From: Rhizobiales bacterium PAR1
GTDB taxonomy: Bacteria > Pseudomonadota > Alphaproteobacteria > Rhizobiales > Beijerinckiaceae
Direction: 5' to 3'
DNA: 64,000 bases
Assembly: GCA_002256205.1 (NCBI GenBank)
Contig: NKIW01000003.1
Coordinates: 1-64,000, forward strand
Numbering within the stretch: the first letter of the stretch is position 1; every line of letters starts with the position of its first letter. The translations under genes were made by a program, and so were the position numbers. This document shows positions 18,770-27,659 of the stretch, in pieces. The notes below the pieces were generated by a model, which was not told the origin of the DNA, made no database searches, and saw only the letters and a program-made list of their open reading frames with translations.

Positions 18770-20623
18770 ATGAAGCGTCGCCTTTCCTCGCCGGATAGCC
18801 CGTTCGCCCGCGCCTGGGCGCGTGCGCGACAACCGTTCGCGGCGGTGTTCCTGTTTTCCTGCGTCGTCAACATCCTCGGGCTGACCGGCTCGATGTATAT
18901 GCTTCAGGTCTATGATCGGGTTCTCACCAGCCGGTCTGTCGCGACTCTTGTGGCGATTTCCGGCCTCGCACTCGGACTTTTTGCGCTGCAGGGCATTTTG
19001 GAAGTGGTGCGCAGCCAGGTGCTGGCGCGCGTTGGCGTCCGAGTCGAGCGCGAGTTCCTCACACCGGTCCATGATCTTCTCCTGCGCCTGACGATGCTCG
19101 GCCGTAGCCCTGTGGAGGTGACCCAGCCGGTGCGGGATATGGAGGCCGTGCGCGGTTTCATGTCCGGACAGGCGCCGGTCGCGTTTTTCGATTTGCCGTG
19201 GATGCCGTTCTACCTCGGCGCGATTTTCCTGCTCCATCCGTGGCTTGGTTTTCTCTCGCTCGGCGGCATGGTGGTGCTGATCGGTCTGACATGGCTCTCC
19301 GAGCACCGGCTCAGGCAGCCGAGTCGCGATGCCACGCTGGCCACGGCCAGACGGCAACAGGCCGCGGAGACGACGCGGCGTCATGCGGAAGTGCTGCGCG
19401 CCATGGGCTTTGCGGATCGGGCGGCGGCGCGCTTCTATCGCGCGTCGCGCGATCTCTTCGCGGCGGGAGAGAAAATGTCCGATGTGGGCGCCACCATTGG
19501 CGGTATCTCGCGCATGTTCCGTGTCATGTTGCAATCCGCGACCCTTGGCCTTGGCGCCTATCTCGTGCTCAAGGGACAGATGAGTGCGGGCTCGATCATT
19601 GCCTCCTCGATCCTTTCGGGGCGGGCCATGGCACCGGTCGAGATGACCATTGCCAACTGGAAGCTCTTTGTCGCGGCGCGTCAGGCGCGGACGCGGCTCG
19701 GCGAATTCCTCAAGTTCGCCCAGCAAGGCCCGGAGAATGTCGATCTGCCGCTGGCCAAGGACAGCCTTTCAGTGGATTCGATCCACGTCGGCCCTCCGGG
19801 TTCCCGTACCCCCGTGCTGCGGAACATCCGGATGAACCTCACTGCGGGCGATGGTCTCGCGGTGATGGGGCCGAGCGGCGCGGGAAAATCCACACTGGCG
19901 CGTGCGCTTGTCGGGGCCTGGCCGCTGCTCTCGGGCTCGGTGCGGCTCGATGGCGCGCCGCTGGACCAATGGCCGCAGCATCGCATCGGCCAGTTGATCG
20001 GCTATCTGCCGCAGGATGTCGAACTCTTCGATGGCACGATCGCCGAGAATATCGCCCGGCTCGATCCGGATGCGCCTGACGACAAGATCGTCGCGGCGGC
20101 GCAGGCGGCCAATGTCCACGACATGATCCTGCATCTGCCGCAGGGCTATGCGACGCAACTCGGCGAGGGCGGGCATAACCTTTCGGTTGGCCAGCGCCAG
20201 CGCATCGGTCTGGCGCGCGCGCTTTATGGGGATCCGTTCCTCGTCGTGCTGGATGAACCCAATGCCCATCTCGATCAGGAGGGGGAAATTGCGCTCTCGC
20301 GCGCCATCGCCCGCATCCGCGAGCGCAAGGGCATTGTGGTCGCGGTGTCGCATCGCCCCGCGCTGATGGAGGCCGTCAATCTCGTCGCGATTGTTGCCGA
20401 CGGAGAACTCAAGGTGATGGGGCCGCGCGATGATGTGCTCAAGCGGTTGAAGGAAGGCTCTCGTGGGCGACCGCAGGAAGCGGTGCGGCCGTTTCCCGGC
20501 CCGATGCAGACCGGCGCACGCATGACCGGGACCATGGCAACGGCACGCCCTGCGGGTGCTGTGGCTTCCGAGGGAGCCACCAAGACGCCCATCGAGGGGA
20601 CCGGCGGGAGGCATGCCGGATGA
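18770..20623 (+). CDS. Type I secretion ABC transporter (PrtD-like)
   Basis: Inner-membrane exporter with an N-terminal transmembrane domain (roughly the first 300 residues) and a C-terminal ATPase. Visible ATPase motifs are Walker A GPSGAGKST, the signature LSVGQRQRIGLARALYG, Walker B LVVLDEPNAHLD and the switch His in AVSHRP. It belongs to the PrtD/AprD group that exports RTX proteases and lipases, and lacks a C39 peptidase domain. The C-terminal 55 residues after the ATPase are Gly/Ala/Pro-rich and non-conserved. The ATG at 18770 is preferred to an upstream GTG at 18719, but its ribosome site is weak. The gene overlaps the fusion protein gene by 4 bp. Confidence 0.93.
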   Translation: MKRRLSSPDSPFARAWARARQPFAAVFLFSCVVNILGLTGSMYMLQVYDRVLTSRSVATLVAISGLALGLFALQGILEVVRSQVLARVGVRVEREFLTPVHDLLLRLTMLGRSPVEVTQPVRDMEAVRGFMSGQAPVAFFDLPWMPFYLGAIFLLHPWLGFLSLGGMVVLIGLTWLSEHRLRQPSRDATLATARRQQAAETTRRHAEVLRAMGFADRAAARFYRASRDLFAAGEKMSDVGATIGGISRMFRVMLQSATLGLGAYLVLKGQMSAGSIIASSILSGRAMAPVEMTIANWKLFVAARQARTRLGEFLKFAQQGPENVDLPLAKDSLSVDSIHVGPPGSRTPVLRNIRMNLTAGDGLAVMGPSGAGKSTLARALVGAWPLLSGSVRLDGAPLDQWPQHRIGQLIGYLPQDVELFDGTIAENIARLDPDAPDDKIVAAAQAANVHDMILHLPQGYATQLGEGGHNLSVGQRQRIGLARALYGDPFLVVLDEPNAHLDQEGEIALSRAIARIRERKGIVVAVSHRPALMEAVNLVAIVADGELKVMGPRDDVLKRLKEGSRGRPQEAVRPFPGPMQTGARMTGTMATARPAGAVASEGATKTPIEGTGGRHAG

Positions 20624-21927
20624 GCATCGAGGTTGCCGAATTCCCGCCCGAGCCGATGCTGCGGGGCCAGATCAGTTTCGGGCTTGCGAGCGTCATTCTC
20701 GGCTTTCTGGGCTTTGTCCTGTGGTTGATGACAGCCGATCTTTCCGGCGCGGTGGTAGCCTCCGGGCAGGTCGTGATCGAATCCGACGTCAAGAAGATCC
20801 AGCATCAGGCCGGCGGAATCGTCGGAGAGATCAACGTTCGCAACGGCCAGCGGGTTGCGGCGGGCGATGTGTTGATCCGGCTCGACGAGACCATTCCTCG
20901 CACCAACCTCGCGCAGATCATCTCGCAATTCGTGCAGGCCACAGGCCGCCGCGCGCGGCTTGAAGCCGAGCGGGATGATCGCGAGACACTCGTTCTGCCG
21001 GAAGGCTTCGCCGCGACGAGTGCCGAAGCGGCGGAGGTTGCCTCCGGCGAGCAGCGGTTGCTCACTGAGAGCCGGACCGTCCGGCGCCAGCAGGTCGAGC
21101 AATTGCGCGAGCGCATCGGCCAGTTTGAGCGGGAAATCGAAGGGTTGACGGCACAGGCGGAAGCGCGAAAGCGCGAATCCGCGCTGATCAGGACCGAGCT
21201 GAAGGGGGTGCAGGAGCTTTATGACAAGCAGCTCGTGCCGCTCCAGCGGATGACGGCGCTTCAGCGCGAGGCCGCACGCCTTGATGGCGAAAGCGGCTCC
21301 CTGATCGCCAGCATCGCCAAATCACGCGGCCAGATCGCGGAAATCAATCTCCAGCTCCTGTCCATCGACCAGAAAACCCGTGCCGATGCGATCAAGGATC
21401 TGCGTGAGGTGGAGGCGATGCTTTCGCAACTCATCGAAAAGCGCGCGGCGTCGCTCGATATCCTGCAACGCATTGATATTCGCGCGCCGCAATCGGGGTA
21501 TGTGCATGAACTGGCCGTGCATACCATCGGCGGCGTGATCGCACCGGGCGAAGCGATCATGCAGATCGTACCGGACACTGAGAAGCTGGCGGTGGAAATG
21601 AGGGTCAGCCCCTCGGATATTGATCAGCTCAGCATCGGCCAGAAGACCGTGCTCCGTCTCTCAGCCTTCAACCAGCGCACCACGCCGGAAGTCGAGGCGG
21701 AGATCACGCGGATCGCGGCGGATGCCTCGCGCGAGGCCCAGACCGGCGCAACCTACTACGTCATCCGTGCCACGGTTCCAGAGGCCGAGATGAAGAAGCT
21801 CGCGGGCCTGACGCTGTCGCCCGGCATGCCGGTGGAGGCTTTCGTGACGACGGAAAGTCGCTCGGCCTTCACCTATTTCGCCAAACCCCTGATGGATGCG
21901 ATGCACCGCTCCTATCGTGAGCGGTAA
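20620..21927 (+). CDS. Type I secretion membrane fusion protein (HlyD/PrtE family)
   Basis: Periplasmic adaptor of a type I secretion system, 435 residues. One transmembrane helix near residues 20-45 is followed by a lipoyl/barrel-sandwich half (KKIQHQAGGIVGEINVRNG), a long Gln/Glu/Arg-rich coiled-coil hairpin (about 110-280), the second lipoyl half (IRAPQSGYVHELAVHTIGG) and a beta-barrel domain. It is translationally coupled to the ABC transporter through ATGA at 20620-20623. No outer-membrane TolC partner is encoded beside it, so a genomic TolC homologue is presumably shared. Confidence 0.94.
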   Translation: MSIEVAEFPPEPMLRGQISFGLASVILGFLGFVLWLMTADLSGAVVASGQVVIESDVKKIQHQAGGIVGEINVRNGQRVAAGDVLIRLDETIPRTNLAQIISQFVQATGRRARLEAERDDRETLVLPEGFAATSAEAAEVASGEQRLLTESRTVRRQQVEQLRERIGQFEREIEGLTAQAEARKRESALIRTELKGVQELYDKQLVPLQRMTALQREAARLDGESGSLIASIAKSRGQIAEINLQLLSIDQKTRADAIKDLREVEAMLSQLIEKRAASLDILQRIDIRAPQSGYVHELAVHTIGGVIAPGEAIMQIVPDTEKLAVEMRVSPSDIDQLSIGQKTVLRLSAFNQRTTPEVEAEITRIAADASREAQTGATYYVIRATVPEAEMKKLAGLTLSPGMPVEAFVTTESRSAFTYFAKPLMDAMHRSYRER

Positions 21928-22965
21928 TCAGCCGGCGTAGGTGTGCCACTGGCCGTTTGGCGCGCGGATTTCGAGGCCGCCAACGCCCTGCCGGATCGAG
22001 GACGGCCCGATCTCGACCTTGCCGAACCCGCCCGGCAGATCGAGCACATAGGCGGGAATGGCATGGCCCGAAAGGCGACCGCGCAAGGCGCCGTAAATCG
22101 CCTGCCCCTCTGCGATTGTCAGCCGGAAATGGCCGGTCCCCGGCGCAAGATCCGGGTGATGGAGATAAAGCGGCGTGATGCGGTTCGAGGCCATCTTGCG
22201 GAAGAGCGCAAGGAGCGTTTCCGCGCTGTCGTTGATCCCCTTCAGCAGCACGGTCTGCCCCAGAAGTGCGATGCCGTGATCGGCAAGCCGCGCCAGCGCT
22301 ACCACGGCCTCCGGTGAAAATTCCTGCGCGTGGTTGGTGTGAACCGCGACGTAATTGGCTTTCCCGGGAAAACGCAGCGCGCGCACCAGTTCTGGTGTGA
22401 TCCGCTCCGGCGAGACCATCGGCACCCGCGAATGCCAGCGCACGGCGCGCACATGCGGGATGGTCGCGAGGCGCTGACCCAGCGCCGCGATCCGCCGTGC
22501 CGAGAGCATCAGCGGGTCGCCGCCAGTGAAAATCACCTCGAAGACGCCGGGTTGCGCGGCAATATAGGCGAAGGCGGCGTCCAGCTCTGCCTCTGAGAGA
22601 TTGCCGTCGCCCGAAGGTCCGACCATCTCGCGGCGGAAGCAGAACCGGCAATAAACAGGGCAGGTATGTGTGAGCTTCACCAGCACCCGGTCGGGGTAGC
22701 GGTGCACGAGGCCTTTCACCGGCGAATGCGGATGATCGCCGATCGGGTCGGCACGCTCCTCCGGGCGTGTTTCAAGCTCGGCCAGTGACGGGAGAAACTG
22801 CCGGGCAATGGCATCATCCGGCGCAGTGATGCGCGCGACCATGCCCGGCGTGATCGCGACGGCATAATGCGCGGTGACGGGCGCAAGCGTGGCAATATCG
22901 CCGGGCGCGATGAGGCTCGCTGCGGCAAGGTCTTCCAGCCGGGTCATGGCGCGCGGGCGGCTCAT
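21928..22965 (-). CDS. epmB: EF-P (R)-beta-lysylation radical SAM aminomutase EpmB
   Basis: Lysine 2,3-aminomutase-family protein of 345 residues. It has the radical SAM cluster motif CPVYCRFC (C102, C106, C109), followed by FTGGDPL and HTNHAQEF, with a probable PLP lysine in the C-terminal GGFGK. Its short length and the neighbouring epmA and efp identify it as EpmB, which makes the (R)-beta-lysine that EpmA attaches to EF-P, and not as a catabolic aminomutase. The start at 22965 overlaps the epmA stop (ATGA on the minus strand); a longer in-frame start at 23007 inside epmA is unlikely. Confidence 0.93.
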   Translation of the reverse strand: MSRPRAMTRLEDLAAASLIAPGDIATLAPVTAHYAVAITPGMVARITAPDDAIARQFLPSLAELETRPEERADPIGDHPHSPVKGLVHRYPDRVLVKLTHTCPVYCRFCFRREMVGPSGDGNLSEAELDAAFAYIAAQPGVFEVIFTGGDPLMLSARRIAALGQRLATIPHVRAVRWHSRVPMVSPERITPELVRALRFPGKANYVAVHTNHAQEFSPEAVVALARLADHGIALLGQTVLLKGINDSAETLLALFRKMASNRITPLYLHHPDLAPGTGHFRLTIAEGQAIYGALRGRLSGHAIPAYVLDLPGGFGKVEIGPSSIRQGVGGLEIRAPNGQWHTYAG

Positions 22966-24035
22966 ATCGCGTGATCCTTGGACGGCCCGGATTCTTCCAG
23001 AGCCCAAGGCGTGAAGATGACATCTTCCACGCGCTCAACGCCTGCCGCCAGCATCGCAAGACGGTCAAACCCGAGCGCGATCCCGGAGGCAGGCGGCATA
23101 TGGGAGAGTGCGGCGAGAAAATCCTCGTCGAGCGGATAGCGCTCGCCGTAGAGGCGTTTCTTTTCCCCCATCTCCGCCTCGAAACGCTGGCGTTGCTCAT
23201 CGGCGTTGGTCAACTCGCCGAAGGCATTCGCGAGTTCGACGCCGCAGACGTAGAGTTCAAAACGCTCGGCAAAGCGCGGATCTTCCGGGCAGGGGCGCGC
23301 GAGCGCGGCTTCCGAAATCGGGTAACGATCAAGGATCGTGGCGCAGGCTGAACCAAGATCAGGTTCGATTTTTTCCGACAAAACGCGCGAGAAAATATCC
23401 GTCCAACTATCATCTTCCGCGATCCGGACGCCGATACTTCGTGCGGCAGCAGCAAGCCCATCGCGATCTGTCAGTACGGGCTCAAGCGAAATTCCCGCAT
23501 GACGCTCAAACGCCTCAACGACGCTCAACCGTTCCGGCTCGGCGGTGGCATCGCAGGTGCGGCCCCGGAACGAGAATGCTTTCCGTCCGCCGATGTCGCT
23601 GGCGAGGCGCAGCAGCGCGGCGCAATCCGCCATCAGCGCAGTGTAATCCTCGCCGGCGCGATACCATTCGAGCATGGAAAATTCCGGGCTATGGAGGCGA
23701 GAAATCTCGCGGCCCCGGAACACCGGCGCGAACTGATAGATGCGCTGCTCGCCCGCCGAGAGGAGCTTCTTCATCGCAAATTCCGGCGAGGTATGGAGAT
23801 AGCCGGTGATGCGGTTCTCTCCCGGCGCGATCCAATCGGTTGCAAAACCGTGTAGATGGGTCTCGTTGCCGGGCGAAACCTGAATGATCCCGGTCTCGAC
23901 CTCCAGAAACCCATCCGCCTCCAGATGCGCGCGGATCGCCGATTTTAACTTCGCACGCGTCAACAGCCCAGGCCGCCGCGCGGCATGGCGAAGCGGATTC
24001 CAGAAGGGCAGGGCAGAATACGGCCGGTTATCCAT
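22962..24035 (-). CDS. epmA: EF-P lysine ligase EpmA (GenX/PoxA)
   Basis: Truncated class II lysyl-tRNA synthetase paralogue of 357 residues lacking the anticodon-binding domain; it ligates (R)-beta-lysine to a lysine of EF-P. Visible features are the class II motif 2 region [55 protein letters not shown] and motif 3 [12 protein letters not shown]. It is divergent from efp (158 bp between starts) and precedes epmB in the same operon. Confidence 0.96.
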   Translation of the reverse strand: MDNRPYSALPFWNPLRHAARRPGLLTRAKLKSAIRAHLEADGFLEVETGIIQVSPGNETHLHGFATDWIAPGENRITGYLHTSPEFAMKKLLSAGEQRIYQFAPVFRGREISRLHSPEFSMLEWYRAGEDYTALMADCAALLRLASDIGGRKAFSFRGRTCDATAEPERLSVVEAFERHAGISLEPVLTDRDGLAAAARSIGVRIAEDDSWTDIFSRVLSEKIEPDLGSACATILDRYPISEAALARPCPEDPRFAERFELYVCGVELANAFGELTNADEQRQRFEAEMGEKKRLYGERYPLDEDFLAALSHMPPASGIALGFDRLAMLAAGVERVEDVIFTPWALEESGPSKDHAI

Positions 24036-24193
24036 CTCAAACGCACGCTTTTCGAAAAAGACTTGCTTCTCAGAAAGACTTGCTTTCCCGGAAGGGCTTG
24101 GCGTTTTGGCTTTCTGCGGCTATGGGAGCGCCTCTGATTTCATTTGCGCAACGCGCGTGCAAGCTAAAAACGCTTAAACCTCCGAGGACAATC

Positions 24194-24763
24194 GTGGTCA
24201 AGGTCATCGCCTCTTCCATCCGCAAGGGCAACATCATCGAGCTCGAGCTTGGTCTTTATGCCGTTATTTCCGCCGAGAGCTTCTTTCCGGGGAAGGGTAC
24301 GCCGACGACTCAGATCGATTGCCGCCGCCTTTCGGACGGCGTGAAGACGCAGGTTCGCTACCGCACCACCGAACAGGTCGAGAAGGCCTTCGTCGAGGAC
24401 AAGGACTACACCTACCTCTACGGCGATGACGACGGCTTCACCTTCATGGATCAGGAGAACTTCGAGCAGGTCATCGTGCCGAAGGACGTGATGGGCGATC
24501 AGGCCGTCTATCTTCAGGAGAACATGGTCGTTCGCCTCGGGCTTTATAACGGCATCGCGGTGACAGTGATCCTGCCGCAGCGCGTAACGCTCGAGATCGT
24601 CGAAACAGAGCCGGTTACCAAGGGCCAGACGGCCTCGTCGTCCTACAAGCCGGCGATCCTCTCGAATGGCGTGCGCACGCTCATCCCCCCGCATGTCACC
24701 GCCAACACTCGCGTTGTCATCAACACGGAAGACGGCTCCTACGTGGAACGCGCCAAGGATTGA
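24194..24763 (+). CDS. efp: Elongation factor P
   Basis: Translation factor that relieves ribosome stalling at polyproline stretches; 189 residues, normal for the family. The modified-loop motif PGKG places the acceptor lysine at K34, the same position as the lysylated lysine of E. coli EF-P. The KOW-like N-domain and two OB domains are complete. The GTG at 24194 is chosen because GAGGA (24184-24188) precedes it and it gives the canonical N-terminus [13 protein letters not shown]; the longer frame from TTG 24080 has no matching family sequence. Divergent epmA-epmB supply its modification. A terminator follows at 24801. Confidence 0.96.
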   Translation: MVKVIASSIRKGNIIELELGLYAVISAESFFPGKGTPTTQIDCRRLSDGVKTQVRYRTTEQVEKAFVEDKDYTYLYGDDDGFTFMDQENFEQVIVPKDVMGDQAVYLQENMVVRLGLYNGIAVTVILPQRVTLEIVETEPVTKGQTASSSYKPAILSNGVRTLIPPHVTANTRVVINTEDGSYVERAKD

Positions 24764-24800
24764 GATTTGAATTGAGCGATTTCTTTGCTTGAGAATGACA

Positions 24801-24825
24801 AGGCCGCCGAGAGGCGGCCTTTTTT
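24801..24825. terminator. Bidirectional intrinsic terminator after efp and the sugar kinase
   Basis: Stem AGGCCGCC/GGCGGCCT with GAGA loop followed by a run of T. It ends efp transcription on the plus strand, and the T tract reaches the stop codon of the convergent kinase gene. Confidence 0.9.
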
Positions 24826-25768
24826 ATACTCCCATTGCCGCCCGCACCTGCGCTGCCGTCGGGATCGGCGCGACGGCGCCATAGCCCTCGGTCGAGAGCG
24901 CGGCAGCCACGGCGGCATAGCGTCCCGCCGCCTCAAGATCATCCCCGGCGACGATCCGCGCAATGAAGCTGCCACCGAAGCAATCGCCCGCGCCCGTGGC
25001 GTCGATCGGCGTGCAGGGGTGTGGCGGAATGCGGAAGCGGCGATCCTTGTTCGCCACCAGCGCGCCCTCATGGCCGAGCTTCAGCGCCACGATCTTCGCG
25101 CCGCGATGGAGGCACCAATCCGCCAGAACATCCGGCTTGGTGATGTCAGTGATCGCAACGATATCGTCGTAGCTCGGCAGCAGGATGTCCGAGAGGCCGA
25201 TCACATCGGTCATGATCGCCCGCGCCCGGTCCTTCGACCACAGCTTGAGGCGGAGATTGGTGTCGAAGGAAACGAGGCACCCGCCCTCGCGCGCGGCGTG
25301 AATCGCAGTGTAGCAGGCGTCACAGGCGATGTTCGAGATTGCCAGCGAAATGCCAGAGAGGTGGATGGCTTTCGCCTGTCCGATGGCGTCGCGTGGCACA
25401 TCCGCCGGCGCATAAAGGCTGGCGGCAGAACCGGCGCGGGCAAAATTGAACTCGTGGCCGTTGGGGCCGTGGGTCACGAAATACATGCCGGTCGGGGCGG
25501 CCTTGTTCTCCAGAACAAGGCTGTGATCGACGCCTTCGGCATCCCAGAGCGCGCGGAACATCGCGCCATTGGCATCCGCCCCCAGTGCGGAGAGATAGCC
25601 CGTGCGGGCACCTTGCCGAGCGGCGGCAATGATGAAATTCGAGGTATCGCCGCCGAAGCCTTGAAGGAAGTTGCGTCCATCCCCCCCTTTGACCTGATTG
25701 AATTCGATCATCGGCTCGCCCACCGCGAGGATTTCTGGCGCGAGAATTTCGGGGGAGTTGTGAGACAT
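24824..25768 (-). CDS. PfkB-family sugar kinase, probable 2-keto-3-deoxygluconate kinase
   Basis: Ribokinase-fold kinase of about 314 residues. The N-terminal region EILAVGEPMIEFNQ and GFGGDTSNFIIAAARQG bind sugar. SFDTNLRLKLWS is typical of KDG kinases. The C-terminal PfkB signature TPIDATGAGDCFGGSF contains the catalytic Asp and anion-hole glycines. 2-Keto-3-deoxygluconate is the likeliest substrate, but a related keto-sugar is possible. No catabolic genes are adjacent. The ATG at 25768 is preferred to an upstream TTG at 25810. Divergent from the asparaginase gene. Confidence 0.85.
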   Translation of the reverse strand: MSHNSPEILAPEILAVGEPMIEFNQVKGGDGRNFLQGFGGDTSNFIIAAARQGARTGYLSALGADANGAMFRALWDAEGVDHSLVLENKAAPTGMYFVTHGPNGHEFNFARAGSAASLYAPADVPRDAIGQAKAIHLSGISLAISNIACDACYTAIHAAREGGCLVSFDTNLRLKLWSKDRARAIMTDVIGLSDILLPSYDDIVAITDITKPDVLADWCLHRGAKIVALKLGHEGALVANKDRRFRIPPHPCTPIDATGAGDCFGGSFIARIVAGDDLEAAGRYAAVAAALSTEGYGAVAPIPTAAQVRAAMGV

Positions 25769-25877
25769 GCGCAAACCGGATCGAGAAAGAGGATGAGGAC
25801 GGATAGCCAAACGGAGGAGTTCCTTTTATGCGTCTTGGACGTTTGGCGAAAGTCGTATGGTAGAGGAATCCCGTCTG

Positions 25878-26885
25878 ATGTCCGATCCGGTTCTGGTTGA
25901 AATCACGCGCGGCGGCGTGGTCGAGAGTTTTCACCACGGCGCGGTGGCGGTGATGGATGCCGATGGCAAGACCGTGCTCTCGCTTGGGGATATCGACCGT
26001 CCTATCTTCCCGCGTTCGGCAGTGAAGGCGTTTCAGGCGCTGCCCCTGATTGAGAGCGGTGCGGCGGATCGTTTCCAGTTGACCGATGCCGAGATTGCGC
26101 TCGCCTGCTCGTCGCACTCGGGAGAGCCGCGTCATGTCGGTGGCGCCGCCTCGATGCTCGGCAAGGCGGGGCTGGACCTGCATTGCCTCGAATGCGGCGC
26201 GCACTGGCCGATGGGTGAAAAGGCCGCGCGTGCGCTTGCTGCCGAGGGCAAGATGCCACTGACGCTGCATAACAACTGCTCGGGCAAGCATTCCGGTTTC
26301 ATCTGCGTCGCGGTGCAAGAGGGGATCGACCCCAAGGGCTATATCGCGCCGGATCATAAGCTGATGCGCGAGATCACTGGCGCGCTTGGCGATATGACGG
26401 GCTACGACCTCTCGAACACCGCGCGCGGCGTCGATGGCTGTTCGATCCCGACCTACGCCATCCCGCTGCGCAACATTGCGCGTGGCTTCGCGCAATTCGC
26501 GAGCGGGCAGGGGCTCGGCACCGAGCGCGTCAAGGCCGCGGCGCGGCTCCGGAAGGCTGTTGCGGCAGAACCCTTCATGGTCGCGGGCTCGGAGCGCTTC
26601 GATACGGTGGTGATGGAAGTCCTGCGCGAGCGTGCTTTCATCAAAACAGGTGCGGAGGGTGTCTATTGCGGTGCCTTGCCGGAACTGGGTCTGGGGATCG
26701 CGCTCAAGATCGAGGATGGTGCAGGTCGCGCGGCGGAAACGGCGATGGCTGCACTGCTGGTGCGATTCCTCAAGCTCACGGCGGAGAAAAATCCGGTCGT
26801 CGTTGCCCGCACGGACCATTCGATGAAGAACTGGAACGGCATCGAGGTCGGGCGGATGCGCGCGGCGGCAAGCCTTACTGCCTGA
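25878..26885 (+). CDS. L-asparaginase of the ReAV (AnsA, thermolabile) type
   Basis: Hydrolyses L-asparagine to aspartate and ammonia. The protein (335 residues) belongs to the Rhizobium etli AnsA family (PF06089) and is unrelated to E. coli asparaginases. Conserved segments are RSAVKAFQALPLIESGAA, ALACSSHSGE (catalytic SxxK-type region), CLECGAHWP, NNCSGKHSGF and GVDGCSIPTYA. An in-frame ATG at 25857 would add seven residues; 25878 is preferred because AGAGG lies before it and homologues begin close to PVLVEITRGG. Confidence 0.88.
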   Translation: MSDPVLVEITRGGVVESFHHGAVAVMDADGKTVLSLGDIDRPIFPRSAVKAFQALPLIESGAADRFQLTDAEIALACSSHSGEPRHVGGAASMLGKAGLDLHCLECGAHWPMGEKAARALAAEGKMPLTLHNNCSGKHSGFICVAVQEGIDPKGYIAPDHKLMREITGALGDMTGYDLSNTARGVDGCSIPTYAIPLRNIARGFAQFASGQGLGTERVKAAARLRKAVAAEPFMVAGSERFDTVVMEVLRERAFIKTGAEGVYCGALPELGLGIALKIEDGAGRAAETAMAALLVRFLKLTAEKNPVVVARTDHSMKNWNGIEVGRMRAAASLTA

Positions 26886-26893
26886 GCCTGATC

Positions 26894-27595
26894 TTACGGC
26901 CTAAGCCGCGCTCGCAGCATCATCATGCGCACCACGGCGGTGACCCCGCGCGCCATCGCGGCCATGTCAGGGCGGCGATCCTGCTTGCGTCCTCCGGCCT
27001 TCGCCGGCAGCGGGATATGCAGGAACAAAACTTCGGTGTTCCTCGGCATCGCCCCGAGCATCCGCCAGTAGGCCGCGTTGCATACGTAGCGCCCGGTATC
27101 GCGTGAGAGCCGCGCCGGAACCTGCGCCATATGCAACGCGCGCAGCACAGCGAGGCCGGGGTAACGCCCGAAGCGCGTCGTCTCGGCATCCGGTGCGAGA
27201 CAGGTCGCGCGTGGCTTGGCGCTGGTGGCATCGCGCTGCGTGGTCGAGACACGATTTTTGGCGCGCAATTCGACCCTGATTTCCTTCTCGCGGGCAGCGA
27301 CGCCGAGCATTACCACGAAGGCCGGGGCAGGGTGTGAGGCCGCTCTCTCATCGATCCGACGGGCGACAATGTCATAGCCGGTCGGGAAGGCGATGGCCTC
27401 CGCTTTCCAGCCCAGACGCTCCCAGGTCTTCGCTCCGGCAACCCGTCGTGCCAGGGTCTCGCTCGGGTTGATCTTCACGCCCGGAAACGGCCCGAACCCG
27501 GTGATCAGCAGCGTGGGCGAAAAGCCACAGTCACCTTGATTTGGCCGGATTTGGCCGCCATGAGCGATCCCATGGCCCTGAGGGGCGGCAGACAT
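26894..27595 (-). CDS. Pyroglutamyl-peptidase I-like cysteine peptidase (C15)
   Basis: Predicted to remove N-terminal pyroglutamate from peptides; 233 residues. It shows TGFGPFPGVKINPSE at the N-terminus, a Glu in the EIRVELRAKN segment, the catalytic Cys in GRYVCNAAYW and a His in LFLHIPLP, so the Glu-Cys-His triad is present. The region between Glu and Cys is more diverged than in enterobacterial Pcp. The start at 27595 has AAAGGA upstream. It is convergent with the asparaginase gene (8 bp apart). Confidence 0.83.
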   Translation of the reverse strand: MSAAPQGHGIAHGGQIRPNQGDCGFSPTLLITGFGPFPGVKINPSETLARRVAGAKTWERLGWKAEAIAFPTGYDIVARRIDERAASHPAPAFVVMLGVAAREKEIRVELRAKNRVSTTQRDATSAKPRATCLAPDAETTRFGRYPGLAVLRALHMAQVPARLSRDTGRYVCNAAYWRMLGAMPRNTEVLFLHIPLPAKAGGRKQDRRPDMAAMARGVTAVVRMMMLRARLRP

Positions 27596-27659
27596 TAACG
27601 ATTCCTTTCCAAAATCGCTCTAGCGCGAAGGGAAGGCTTCAAGGAATTCGGCCAAACCC

